A stretch of DNA of 64,000 nt from Gimesia sp. (GTDB lineage Bacteria > Planctomycetota > Planctomycetia > Planctomycetales > Planctomycetaceae): the NCBI RefSeq assembly GCF_040219335.1, contig NZ_JAVJSQ010000019.1, forward strand, positions 124,001 to 188,000, given 5' to 3'. Numbering within the stretch: position 1 is the first letter of the stretch; each line of letters starts with the position of its first letter. A program made the translations under genes and the position numbers. The notes under the pieces were generated by a model. That model was given only the letters and a program-made list of their open reading frames with translations, was not told the DNA's origin and searched no databases. Shown piece by piece: positions 35,506 through 44,352 of this stretch.

Positions 35506-38154
35506 TTGTATATCCGCGCCATCGCTTTCCTGCTGACGGCTGTTTCTGCCTGTCTCCTCGGGAGTGAATCGAGCTCCGCCGCTGATTCGCGAGTGACTTT
35601 TGAAAAAGACATTCGGCCCATTTTCAAGGCGTACTGCTTTCACTGTCATGGCGAGGAGAAAGAACTTTCCGGTGCGCTGGATGTGCGGTTACGCCGCCTG
35701 ATCATGAAGGGCGGCGATTCTGGAGGCGCTGTCATTCCTGGAAAACATGCAGAGAGCCTGCTGTTTCAGTATGTCGAATCGGGAGACATGCCCCCCGATG
35801 AGAAACTGCGGTTGAAGCCGGAAGAAGTCGCCCTGATTGCGAAATGGATCGACCAGGGGGCAAAGACAGAGGGGCCGGAACCCGAAGGGGACATCAAGCC
35901 GGGCGACTTCCTGATCACCGGCGATGAACGCTCCCACTGGGCGTTTCGTCCCATTCAGAAAGCTGCTCTGCCCGAACTGCCTCAGTTAAAAAAAGAGAAT
36001 GGAAAGCAACCGCTCAATCCGGTCGATGCCTTCATCGCACGAAAGCTGAAACAGAACGGTCTCTGGTTTTCTGAAGAAGCAGATCGACTGACGCTGATCA
36101 GACGGGCTGCGTTTGACCTGACCGGTCTCCCCCCTGCTCCGGAAGACGTCGATACCTACCTGGCAGACAAGTCGCCTGAAGCATATGAAAAGATGGTCGA
36201 TCGGCTGCTGGAATCGCCGCATTACGGGGAACGCTGGGCGCGGCACTGGCTGGATGTTGCCGGCTATGCCGACTCAGAAGGCTACAACGACAAAGATATT
36301 ATCCGTCCTGATGCCTGGCATTATCGGGATTATGTGATTCGTTCTCTGAATGCAGACAAGCCTTGGGATCAGTTTATCACCGAGCAGCTCGCCGGCGATG
36401 AAATGGTTAAAGCCACGCATGCGACGGCTCAGAAACTGGTAGACCAGGATCCCGCGGTCTGTGAGAAGCTGACGGCGACCGGCTACCTGCGGCTGGCTCC
36501 CGATGGGACCGGCTCAAGTCCGATGGATCCTGCGATCGCACGCAACCAGGTCATTACAGAGACGGTGAAGATCATGTCCTCTTCACTGCTGGGCATGACC
36601 GTGGGCTGTGCGGAGTGCCATCATCACCGCTTCGACCCGATTCCGCAGGAAGACTTTTATCGTCTGCGGGCGGTGATTGCTCCCGTGTATGACGATCAAA
36701 AATGGCGGATGCCTGTCAGTCGACGGGCGGCCCTGATGTCAGCAGAAGATAAAGCCAAGGCTGCAAAGCTGTCAGCGCAGGTCAAGGAACTGGATGCCGA
36801 GCACAACAAGGTTAAAGCGGAAGTGACCCAGCTGATTGCCGAGCGGGTGCTGAAGGAAGTCCCCGAGACAGACCGCGAACAGGCGCGAACCGCTTATGAA
36901 ACCGCGGTTAAAGAACGTTCAAAAGAGCAGGCGGATTTTCTGAAACAGAAATACCCGATGCTGGACCTGCTGGTGCCGGGACGCCTGCATCTGTTCCTGG
37001 CCCGTTTCAAAGATGGAAACGATTTGAAGAAACAGTATGAGGATATCAAGGCGGAAGCAGACAAGCTGCGGGCGCAGATTCCCAAACCGGAATACATTCG
37101 CGTCGCGACCGAGGACACACAGCACCTGCCCCAGACCTTTGTTTTTTATCGGGGGGATATCTCTTCCCCTGAGAAAGATTTGATTGCTCCCGGTGGTCTG
37201 ACAGTGATTTCTTCCAAAGCAGACAACACGTTTGAGCTGAATGATCCCCAGCTGCCGACCACGGGACGTCGGCTGGCGTATGCCCGCTATCTGACCAATG
37301 GAAAGCATCCACTGGTGGCGCGGGTGCTGATGAACCGGTTCTGGATGCATCATTTCGGACAGGCGATTGTCGATTCCACGGGTGACTTTGGTTCCCGGTC
37401 TTCCGTCCCCACGCATCCCGAACTGCTGGACTGGCTGGCGGCTGACTTTATGGAACAGGGCTGGCAACTCAAACGCATCCATCGCCTGATCATGACCTCA
37501 CGGACTTACAAGCAGACCTCAGCAACCCACTCCGAACAAGCTGCCGCGATTGACTCTGATAACCGTCTCTACTGGCGCATGACAATGCAACGCCTGGAGG
37601 CGGAATCGATCCGCGATGCTATTCTAGCGGTCAGCGGCGAATTGAACCGGGAGCAGTTTGGTGAGCCAGTACCGGTTGCATTGGCGGACAGCGGCATTAT
37701 TACGGTCGGTGCTGGTAAAGTGTCAAAAGATCGCCGGGAACTGAAACGTTCCATTTACGTGCAGGTCCGGCGGACCCAGCCGGTGACAATGCTGAATGCT
37801 TTTGATGCCCCCAGCATGGAGCCCAACTGCGAGCGACGGGTCTTTTCGACAGTGGCAACACAGTCACTGGCGCTGCTCAATAGTGAATTCATGCGGAATC
37901 AATCTGAGGCCTTTGCTAAGCGGGTCCTCACCACGGCAGGGAAAGACGCCGACGATACTAAGCTAATCAAGACAGCCTGGAAGCTGGCTTTAAGTAGTGA
38001 GCCTTCCCCGGCTGAACTGCAGGCGCTGGAGAAAAACTTCGCGCTGCAGTTGAAAGAATATCAGACAAAGAAAGCCAAACAGCCTCGGGAGGAAGCACTG
38101 GCTGCCGTCTGTCATGTGCTGTTTGGAACCAACCAGTTTCTGTATGTGGAATGA
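35506..38154 (+). CDS. Planctomycete cytochrome-c-type DUF1549/DUF1553 protein
   Basis: 882 residues, TTG start preceded by AAAAAGGAA. A signal peptide (residues 4-26) leads to a PSCyt1 domain with CFHCH near residue 46 and GGDSGGAVIPGKHAESLL. DUF1549 follows around 170-350 (RRAAFDLTGLPPAPEDV and RWARHWLDVAGYADSEG), then CAECHHHRFDP near residue 371, a coiled coil (about 400-540) and DUF1553 (MNRFWMHHFGQAIVDSTGDF). The family is found only in planctomycetes and relatives, and its role is unknown. It is followed 61 nt later by a DUF1501 protein, the usual pairing. Confidence 0.9.
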   Translation: MYIRAIAFLLTAVSACLLGSESSSAADSRVTFEKDIRPIFKAYCFHCHGEEKELSGALDVRLRRLIMKGGDSGGAVIPGKHAESLLFQYVESGDMPPDEKLRLKPEEVALIAKWIDQGAKTEGPEPEGDIKPGDFLITGDERSHWAFRPIQKAALPELPQLKKENGKQPLNPVDAFIARKLKQNGLWFSEEADRLTLIRRAAFDLTGLPPAPEDVDTYLADKSPEAYEKMVDRLLESPHYGERWARHWLDVAGYADSEGYNDKDIIRPDAWHYRDYVIRSLNADKPWDQFITEQLAGDEMVKATHATAQKLVDQDPAVCEKLTATGYLRLAPDGTGSSPMDPAIARNQVITETVKIMSSSLLGMTVGCAECHHHRFDPIPQEDFYRLRAVIAPVYDDQKWRMPVSRRAALMSAEDKAKAAKLSAQVKELDAEHNKVKAEVTQLIAERVLKEVPETDREQARTAYETAVKERSKEQADFLKQKYPMLDLLVPGRLHLFLARFKDGNDLKKQYEDIKAEADKLRAQIPKPEYIRVATEDTQHLPQTFVFYRGDISSPEKDLIAPGGLTVISSKADNTFELNDPQLPTTGRRLAYARYLTNGKHPLVARVLMNRFWMHHFGQAIVDSTGDFGSRSSVPTHPELLDWLAADFMEQGWQLKRIHRLIMTSRTYKQTSATHSEQAAAIDSDNRLYWRMTMQRLEAESIRDAILAVSGELNREQFGEPVPVALADSGIITVGAGKVSKDRRELKRSIYVQVRRTQPVTMLNAFDAPSMEPNCERRVFSTVATQSLALLNSEFMRNQSEAFAKRVLTTAGKDADDTKLIKTAWKLALSSEPSPAELQALEKNFALQLKEYQTKKAKQPREEALAAVCHVLFGTNQFLYVE

Positions 38155-38215
38155 GCGGGAAATGACGCCCGTTTCCTGACAGAATATAAATATCGATCTC
38201 CAGAGGGAGTCTCTC

Positions 38216-39670
38216 GTGTCTCAATTTATCAATCAAAACTCCGCCAGCTCTCGCCGTCACTTTCTGGCCCAGAGTGCCTTTGGCGTCTCCTCACTGGCAC
38301 TGGCCTCGCTGTTAAACGACGAACAGCTGCTGGCGGCTCCGGAAAAGCCGGCTCTGGAAGAGAAAACGTACGATCTGCTGCCGAAGCAGACCAGCCATCC
38401 GGCCCGCGCCAAATCGATGATCTCAATTTTCTGCGGTGGTGGACCGAGTCACCTGGATCTGTTCGATCGAAAGCCGACACTCGACAAGTATGCGGGCAAG
38501 AGATTTCCCGGCGACGGAATCAAATACGATAACGCCGGTCAGGCGACTTCGATCATCATGCCCTCTCCCAACACGTTTGAGAAGTGTGGTGAATCGGGGA
38601 TGGAGATCAACACCGCCCTGCTACCCCACCTGGGAGAGATTGTTGACGATATCACGCTGATTCGCTCTATGCAGCTGCCCAATATTCGGAATCACGTGGC
38701 CGGCATGCGGGCCATGACCACCGGTCGGGGGCGAGAAGGCTGGCCTTCCCTGGGGAGCTGGATCACCTATGGTCTGGGAGCCGAGACACAGAATCTGCCG
38801 GCGTTTGTAGCGATTACGATTCCCCGCAACCCGGTCGGATCGCCTTACTGGGACAGCCGCCACTTACCTTCGATTTATCAGGGGACGGTTGTCAGCAAGT
38901 CAGAGCCGCGAATTGCGAATCTGAATCCGATCCGGGAACTGCGTGGGAAGCCCCAGTCGAATCAGCTGGACCTGCTGAAAGAACTGAATCAGATCCACCA
39001 GCAGCGCCATCCCGGCGAAGACGATCTGGCAGCCCGCATTGCCAGCTATGAGCTGGCGGCCCGGATGCAAACCGCAGCGACCGAGGCACTCGATCTGACT
39101 AAAGAGACCGAAGCCACCCATCAGATGTACGGAGCCGATGATCCGGTGACCAAAGAATTCGCGGATGCCTGTATGCTGGCCCGTCGATTCGTGGAACGTG
39201 GTGTCCGTTTCGTGCAGATCTGGAATTACGCCTGGGACATGCACGAGAACATTTTCGCTGCACTGGAATCCCGTTGTAAAACCTGTGATAAGCCGTGTGC
39301 GGCACTGGTAACCGATTTGAAGAATCGGGGACTGCTGGATTCCACGATGGTCCAGTGGGGCGGCGAAATGGGGCGTCTGCCTGTCATTCAGGACCGCGGT
39401 AAAGGCAAGAAACCGGGACGCGACCATAACACGGAAGGTTTCAGTATCTGGATGGCCGGTGGTGGCATCAAAGAGGGGCACATTCATGGAGCGACAGATG
39501 ACTTCGGTCACCGAGCGGTTCAAGATGTGGTGACCCAGCATGACTTCCATGCAACTTTGCTGCATCAGTTCGGTCTGAACTATGAGGGCCTGAATTTCGA
39601 ACATAACGCCCAGTCAGTCGCACTGGTCGAACCCGGTCAGGGAAAGGTGGCGTCTGGCATCCTCAAGTAA
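38216..39670 (+). CDS. DUF1501 family protein, Tat-type signal
   Basis: 484 residues from GTG 38216. The N-terminus holds a twin-arginine-like signal (SRRHFLAQSAFGVSSLALASLL). The DUF1501 (sulfatase-like fold) motifs are [19 protein letters not shown] and GRDHNTEGFSIWMAGGGIK. It follows the DUF1549/DUF1553 gene and would be exported folded. Function is unknown; the fold suggests a hydrolase related to alkaline phosphatases and sulfatases, but catalytic residues are not clear. Confidence 0.9.
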   Translation: MSQFINQNSASSRRHFLAQSAFGVSSLALASLLNDEQLLAAPEKPALEEKTYDLLPKQTSHPARAKSMISIFCGGGPSHLDLFDRKPTLDKYAGKRFPGDGIKYDNAGQATSIIMPSPNTFEKCGESGMEINTALLPHLGEIVDDITLIRSMQLPNIRNHVAGMRAMTTGRGREGWPSLGSWITYGLGAETQNLPAFVAITIPRNPVGSPYWDSRHLPSIYQGTVVSKSEPRIANLNPIRELRGKPQSNQLDLLKELNQIHQQRHPGEDDLAARIASYELAARMQTAATEALDLTKETEATHQMYGADDPVTKEFADACMLARRFVERGVRFVQIWNYAWDMHENIFAALESRCKTCDKPCAALVTDLKNRGLLDSTMVQWGGEMGRLPVIQDRGKGKKPGRDHNTEGFSIWMAGGGIKEGHIHGATDDFGHRAVQDVVTQHDFHATLLHQFGLNYEGLNFEHNAQSVALVEPGQGKVASGILK

Positions 39671-39695
39671 TCCCCTTGCGCAACAGGGAGCGTCG

Positions 39696-40955
39696 ATGCA
39701 AACAGCTGGTTATCGTCTAAATAGTCTGATTCTGTCACTGTTATTACTGGCTGTCCCTGTACAGGCTGGTGAGCTGGTCGTTTCAGCTGACTTCCCGGGA
39801 GGCTCGGCTGAGGTTCTGAAAGTTGAGCAGCAAACGCGTTCGATTACGGTGCGTCCTGCCGGAGATCCGCAGTTTGGCTGGCCCTGCTGGTGGTATTTCA
39901 AGGTCTCCGGCGTTAAGCCTGGAGAAACGCTGACTGTTTCGGTCGATGCGAGTACTCTCAAACAGGCAAACGGCTCGAAGCTGTCTGCTAATTGGGCGCT
40001 GCCCGAGCGAGCGGCGTTTAGTCTCGATGGGAAGACCTGGAAACAGACTGGTCCCGGTACCAGGGAGAAGGACCACTGTCGCTGGACACAACAGGTAGAT
40101 GCCGAACAAGCCTGGTTTGCCTGGGGGCCTGCGTTTGTGCCCTCGGATGCCCAGGCACTGGTTGATCGCCTGAGCCGGAAACATGAAGACGTGACGGCAT
40201 TTGAATTATGCAAAACCCGCGCTGGCCGCAGTGTACCTGCGCTGGTGGTGAGCCAGGCTGGGAAACATTCCGACGATCGCATGGTGATCTGGGTTCAGGC
40301 CCGTCAGCATGCCTGGGAATCAGGGGGCAGCTGGGTTGGGCGTGGCTTCATTGAATGGGCGGTGAGCGATGATCCTCTGGCGGTAGCTTTGCGGGAAAAG
40401 GTCGATATCTACTACGTTCCAATTATGGATATCGACAATGTGGCGACCGGGAATGGCGGCAAGAACCAGGTTCCGCACGACCATAACCGGGACTGGTCTG
40501 AGATGCCCCGCTGGAACGCAGTGCAGGCAGCCATGAAGGCGCTGAAACAGTACGACAAGCAGAACCGACTGGTCATGTTTATCGATCTGCATAACCCCGG
40601 TGCCAGTTCGAAACAGCCGTTTTTTTACATTGCGCCTCCTGAACTGAATACTCAGCGAAGAAAAGCACTGCAGGATGCTTTTATTGCAGTCTGTCGGGAG
40701 GAGATGCAGGAGCCTCTGGAACTGGATCGAAGCACGCCCTCGACGGGACCAAAGTACGACAAACGCTGGAAAGAGATTTCCAGTAACTGGGTACGAAGTG
40801 CCACCCGCGAACATGTCGTGGGGATTACGCTCGAGACCTGCTGGAACACGCCCCACAGTCATCCGCAGGGTTACATGACTGTGGGACAACAACTGGGTCG
40901 GGGGATCGCCCGGTATCTGAAACAGGATCCCCGCCAACCACTTGCTCTGGATTGA
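39696..40955 (+). CDS. Secreted M14-type zinc carboxypeptidase
   Basis: 419 residues with a signal peptide (residues 8-25). An N-terminal beta-sandwich domain (about 30-150) is like that of cytosolic carboxypeptidases. Zinc ligands are seen in QARQHAWESGGSW (His and Glu near 203-206) and the later His in MFIDLHNPG. The catalytic Glu is likely in VGITLETCWN. These fit the AGBL-like branch of peptidase M14, which removes C-terminal or side-chain residues. It lies 25 nt after the DUF1501 gene and may be in the same transcript. Confidence 0.8.
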   Translation: MQTAGYRLNSLILSLLLLAVPVQAGELVVSADFPGGSAEVLKVEQQTRSITVRPAGDPQFGWPCWWYFKVSGVKPGETLTVSVDASTLKQANGSKLSANWALPERAAFSLDGKTWKQTGPGTREKDHCRWTQQVDAEQAWFAWGPAFVPSDAQALVDRLSRKHEDVTAFELCKTRAGRSVPALVVSQAGKHSDDRMVIWVQARQHAWESGGSWVGRGFIEWAVSDDPLAVALREKVDIYYVPIMDIDNVATGNGGKNQVPHDHNRDWSEMPRWNAVQAAMKALKQYDKQNRLVMFIDLHNPGASSKQPFFYIAPPELNTQRRKALQDAFIAVCREEMQEPLELDRSTPSTGPKYDKRWKEISSNWVRSATREHVVGITLETCWNTPHSHPQGYMTVGQQLGRGIARYLKQDPRQPLALD

Positions 40956-41014
40956 GCCAGAGCAGGTTATCTAGCTCTTAGTTTGACCCTGCCTGAGGAA
41001 GCCTCAATCCACAG
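40949..41014. terminator. Inverted repeat between convergent genes
   Basis: GGATTGAG near 40949 and CTCAATCC near 41004 are complementary. The first arm includes the TGA of the carboxypeptidase. The long, imperfect inner part (CAGAGCAGG and CCTGCCTG) could pair too. It may stop transcription from both sides; no T-run is seen. Confidence 0.3.
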
Positions 41015-41015
41015 T

Positions 41016-42104
41016 TTATGAAGCGGAGTCCAGTTTTTCGAACACGGCTTTCATCAGCAGCGGGAGCACGACGGTGGCATCGGAATAAACTTCCGCGAAC
41101 CGGCCGCCATCCTGGGGTGAAAGGAATTTGCCCCAGCTGACCCCCTCAGAATAGGTACACCCGGAGAGGCCTCCCCAGTGAACCGGTTCGGGGCAGATAC
41201 GAATTCCATAGCGGAAGCGGGGCTCTTTCCACTCTGTGCCCAGGCGGTAGTTGGCAATTTCATAATAGGGGGCAACCTGTTGAGCCCAGTTGCGGGGAAC
41301 TCCCCCGCCGATGGTGAAGATGCCGAAGGTGACCGCATCCCGCATCAGTCGGGCATATTCCTGCAGGTCGAGAAAGGGGTTGAAGCTGGGGAGCGCGGTG
41401 AGAATTTCTTCCTGTTCGAGGTCTTCCAGGGGCTTGCCCGATTTGGCAATCAGTTCGGACATGGCCCAGGTGGAGACGTCGAGACCGATTTCACTGTCAG
41501 TGAAAGCGGGGATGAAGACGGGGACATTTTGCTCATAAGCACTGCGGAGGATGCCGCGTCCGTCGTTTATTTCGGAGAGCCGCTGACCAAGTGCCCGGCA
41601 GAGACGGGCTGAAGACCAGACGCCATCTTCGGGCTGGGATTCCCGCAGGACCGAGCGGACCAGCTTTTCGACGTTGTTCAGATTCGACTCCATTTCCAGG
41701 GTGTCGTAAATCCGGTTGTAGCCTTTTTTGTAGAGTGTTTCGTCGGAATCAGTGGGATTGTACTGGTAGTGGACCAGGCCGATCGATTCGGTGAGACCGT
41801 GGGCAATCAGGGCACCAGTGGCGACGACGGCATGGACGAGGCCACGGTCAATCATGTCACAGATGATGCTGCCCTGTTTGGCGACGGTCATGGCGCCGGA
41901 GAGAGTGAGTACGACTTTGCATTCAGAGTCCTGTGCCATATCCAGCAGGATGTCGTAGGCATCACCCAGGCGTCTGCCCGAGAACGCGGTTGCAGACATG
42001 GCCTGCAGCAGTTCGCCAAACGAATTGACACTCGACAGGTCCAGGCTTTTCAGCGGTTTTAAGCCGTCTCCTCGACCGTCGTGGAACTCTCGATCTCCAC
42101 TCAT
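41016..42104 (-). CDS. Deoxyhypusine synthase-like protein (polyamine-modifying or homospermidine synthase)
   Basis: 362 residues. It belongs to the DHS family: LSGAMTVAKQGSIICDMIDR, the NAD-binding glycine-rich parts GIFTIGGGVPRNWAQQV, and SGCTYSEGVSWGKFL, where Lys326 matches the catalytic Lys of eukaryotic DHS that carries the aminobutyl group. Bacteria do not have eIF5A, so bacterial members act on small amines; homospermidine synthesis is one known outcome. AAGGAAGAG precedes the ATG. It follows a SpeD gene on the same strand, separated by 222 nt with a strong nested hairpin (42164-42206), suggesting that the two genes act in one polyamine pathway. Confidence 0.8.
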   Translation of the reverse strand: MSGDREFHDGRGDGLKPLKSLDLSSVNSFGELLQAMSATAFSGRRLGDAYDILLDMAQDSECKVVLTLSGAMTVAKQGSIICDMIDRGLVHAVVATGALIAHGLTESIGLVHYQYNPTDSDETLYKKGYNRIYDTLEMESNLNNVEKLVRSVLRESQPEDGVWSSARLCRALGQRLSEINDGRGILRSAYEQNVPVFIPAFTDSEIGLDVSTWAMSELIAKSGKPLEDLEQEEILTALPSFNPFLDLQEYARLMRDAVTFGIFTIGGGVPRNWAQQVAPYYEIANYRLGTEWKEPRFRYGIRICPEPVHWGGLSGCTYSEGVSWGKFLSPQDGGRFAEVYSDATVVLPLLMKAVFEKLDSAS

Positions 42105-42139
42105 GATTCACTCTTCCTTCGTGAGTTGATGCGGGGCGT

Positions 42140-42206
42140 AAAAAAAGAAAAACAACGCTCAGTCAGGTGCGCTCCTCGTCTGAATACAGACTTCAAAGCG
42201 CACCTG
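42140..42206 (-). terminator. Nested hairpin and T-run between speD and the DHS-like gene
   Basis: CAGGTGCGC (42164-42172) pairs with GCGCACCTG (42198-42206), and inside it GTCTG (42178-42182) pairs with CAGAC (42187-42191). On the minus strand this two-storey hairpin is followed after 12 nt by TTTTTCTTTTTTT (42140-42152), then the start of the DHS-like gene 35 nt later. It could be an intrinsic terminator or an attenuator. Confidence 0.55.
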
Positions 42207-42326
42207 GCATGATGCGATGTTTATACCGTAATTCAACGCCTTTTGGATTTCCAGAGTGGGAACGGTTTATCGGCTGTAATCAGTAGATACAGGAGCGGTT
42301 CCCGTCAGGAACTTTCAGGTGGGAAT

Positions 42327-42746
42327 TTACAGAGCAACAACCTGATCCGCTTCGCAGAGGGAACCGGCTGGTTCCTGAAGCGCAGGTTGCCCATTGGGAA
42401 TGGGGAACCGGGGCATTTCGAGAATGCTGACGTCACCCAGATCGACTTCTTCCCGAATGTAACGAAGAACGTCATTCGGATCAGTATTGCCGCAGGTGAA
42501 GACGTCCAGAGCGATTAAGCCCAGGTCGGCGTAACAGTGGGCTGAGCAGTGGCTTTCATCAAGAAGGCACATCGCGGTGAAGCCCGGTGCTGAATTATGA
42601 CCAAAGTGATATCGTACCTGTGAGATCACAGTAGCACCAGCACGGGTAGCTCCACGTGCCATGGCTTCCAGAATCAGTTGGTCGTTTAGACAAATGTCCC
42701 GCGAGACATTACGACAATCAATGAGAAGATGTCTTCCTTTATGCAA
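42327..42746 (-). CDS. S-adenosylmethionine decarboxylase-like protein (SpeD homologue)
   Basis: 139 residues from a TTG at 42744-42746 with GGAGGG eight bases upstream. It is a pyruvoyl enzyme of the SpeD type: the processing site is Glu64-Ser65 (LLDESHCSAH), catalytic His70, and Cys85 in DVFTCGN, each in the position of S63, H68 and C83 of the Thermotoga enzyme. The pocket motif that is usually HTWPE reads HCYADL, so residues that contact the AdoMet ribose and adenine are changed (Trp to Tyr, Glu to Asp). It may therefore not use AdoMet; neofunctionalised SpeD proteins that decarboxylate ornithine or arginine are known. A C-terminal tail of about 20 residues is unusual. Confidence 0.75.
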   Translation of the reverse strand: MHKGRHLLIDCRNVSRDICLNDQLILEAMARGATRAGATVISQVRYHFGHNSAPGFTAMCLLDESHCSAHCYADLGLIALDVFTCGNTDPNDVLRYIREEVDLGDVSILEMPRFPIPNGQPALQEPAGSLCEADQVVAL

Positions 42747-42981
42747 CTCATAAACCCTCCACTGAGGTGCCAGAAAAAAACAGGCATCCGATTTTTAATG
42801 AAACTGTTCGAGACGATTTCGAATCGTAATGCCTATATCGGTACGCTTTTTTAAAAGTTCGAGATTATTATGTCAAAGGGGGAGAAAATACAAGAAATAA
42901 ATCGATCATTTTGCGTGGAATTTACAAAAATTGAAACAAGTATTTCCCACGTCTGGAGACGGGCAGAATCCTGGGCACAAA

Positions 42982-43051
42982 CCTTGGCGGGGCTGGGGGT
43001 TCCAGCCTGTCTAAAAATGCGTCAGTCACCCCCGGAAACAGGCTGCCAAGG
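42982..43051 (-). ncRNA. Candidate pseudoknot RNA in the speD leader
   Basis: On the minus strand (5' to 3'): CCTTGG, CAGCCTGT, GGGGGT, ACAGGCTG, ACCCCC, CCAAGG. The first and last pair (6 bp; 43046-43051 with 42982-42987). CAGCCTGT pairs with ACAGGCTG (8 bp; 43038-43045 with 43003-43010). GGGGGT pairs with ACCCCC (6 bp; 43028-43033 with 42995-43000) and crosses the second stem, giving an H-type pseudoknot enclosed by the first stem. It lies 236 nt before the speD start. Riboswitch, other structured RNA or leader element are all possible, and I do not match it to a known class. Confidence 0.45.
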
Positions 43052-43085
43052 AAATCGGAGATGCGCAAGTTCTACACTATGTTAG

Positions 43086-43132
43086 CTCCCCGTCGGCCGG
43101 GAGATTGCTGGGCAAGAAAAACAAAGGCCCAG
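43086..43132. other. Two short hairpins in the gap between the pseudoknot and the DUF1559 terminator
   Basis: CTCCC (43086-43090) pairs with GGGAG (43099-43103), and CTGGGC (43108-43113) pairs with GCCCAG (43127-43132), the latter with an A/G-rich 13-nt loop. Together with the pseudoknot and the terminator stem, most of 42980-43205 is able to fold. Confidence 0.35.
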
Positions 43133-43163
43133 GTATCTTTAAGTGCTGATTGCAGGCCAGCTT

Positions 43164-43202
43164 AAGAAACAGGGCTGAAGCTCGCATGGAACTTCAGCCC
43201 TG
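43164..43202 (-). terminator. Terminator of the DUF1559 gene
   Basis: CAGGGCTGAAG (43170-43180) and CTTCAGCCCTG (43192-43202) form a perfect 11-bp stem with an 11-nt loop, 33 nt after the DUF1559 stop codon. On the minus strand it is followed by TTTCTT. Confidence 0.65.
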
Positions 43203-43234
43203 ATATAGACACTTTTGGTTTGAGAAACCGAAGC

Positions 43235-44212
43235 TCAAAACTCGCCGATGGGGTTGCCATCCGCGATCATTCCAAGTCGCTGGAAGATCTCATAGCTCAT
43301 GTTCTCACTCAGGAAGCGGACCGCCCCGTCGCCTAGCAGGAAGTGAGCTCCCCCTTCATGCTTACTGGAGAAGTTGGCAATGTGGTTCGTGGTGTTGGGG
43401 GGATGGTGCATGGCCATCATACTCATCATGGCCGGCTGACCGACGTGCCCCAGAATCAGGGAAGCCGGCCCCTCAGTCATGGAAGGCATGCTCATCATCC
43501 CTGCCGGTCGGGTCGCGTTGGGGATGGCGGCGTACCAGGTGGAATCGGCCTCGATGATTGAGGCCGCACCCACGAACTGATGCTGGTGGGAGCGTTCCCC
43601 GGCGACAATCGTATTCGAAGTCCCGTCGATGACATCGCGGACCTTTACATTACTGTTGCGGTAGAGAATCCCTTTCTGCATGGGATTCCCCGGGGTCATC
43701 GTCAGGCTGCCATACCCAAAAACACCCACATAGTTCGCAGAAGACAGTTGATAGGTGTTAGAACCATCGGTGACCGAGAAGACGCCCTGGTTGGTGTCAC
43801 TGGGACAGCGAAAGATGGGCACGACCTGGTCAGCCAGATCGATGTTGGGAGAGACGGTAGCGTCCAAGTTCAGGTTGAGCTGGTTATACAGCGGAGCCTG
43901 GTCCAGGAACGGGAGCAACATGACGCCCCAGGCAAAACCGGATCCTGTTTCGGAAGAACTTGGATCACTGTTGACGACGCCTCGCGCGATGTAGCCTGGA
44001 GGATACGTGCCGTGCGTGTCGTGGTAATTGTAAAGCGCCAGGCCGATCTGCTTGAGGCTGTTTTTGCAAGTGGAGCGACGAGCCGCTTCCCGGGCCTGCT
44101 GGACAGCAGGCAGGAGTAAGGCGATCAGGATCGCGATGATGGCGATGACCACCAGCAGTTCAATCAGGGTGAAGCCACGTCGATGATGGCGAGGATTCTG
44201 TGAAAAATTCAT
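43235..44212 (-). CDS. DUF1559 pseudopilin-like protein with Met/His-rich insert
   Basis: 325 residues from ATG 44212 (the frame opens at 44251, but the conserved start NPRHHRRGFTLIELLVV needs only this one). It has a type IV prepilin leader, RRGFTLIELLVVIAIIAIL, then LLPAVQQAREAARRS, standard for DUF1559. The C-terminal domain ends HFLLGDGAVRFLSENMSYEIF. A stretch near residues 255-290 is unusually rich in Met and His (MMSMPSM, MMSMMAMHH), as in copper-binding proteins. Together with a Cys-rich protein encoded just upstream it could be part of a metal-linked surface structure. Confidence 0.75.
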   Translation of the reverse strand: MNFSQNPRHHRRGFTLIELLVVIAIIAILIALLLPAVQQAREAARRSTCKNSLKQIGLALYNYHDTHGTYPPGYIARGVVNSDPSSSETGSGFAWGVMLLPFLDQAPLYNQLNLNLDATVSPNIDLADQVVPIFRCPSDTNQGVFSVTDGSNTYQLSSANYVGVFGYGSLTMTPGNPMQKGILYRNSNVKVRDVIDGTSNTIVAGERSHQHQFVGAASIIEADSTWYAAIPNATRPAGMMSMPSMTEGPASLILGHVGQPAMMSMMAMHHPPNTTNHIANFSSKHEGGAHFLLGDGAVRFLSENMSYEIFQRLGMIADGNPIGEF

Positions 44213-44352
44213 GGCAGGTTTACCTTTTTTGTTACGTTGCATGTCGCGCAATCGTAAACCGGATGTTGGGTGGGAAAGAGTTGCCAGCGCAGCAGATCGG
44301 ACATTTCCAATCTCTGAGTGCCTGCTGTCAAACTTACTTAGGAAGGCGGGGG

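Noticed and set aside
42796-42840. ACGATT-TCG-AATCGT hairpin as a riboswitch element
   Set aside because: The stem is 6 bp only and nothing else supports a function.
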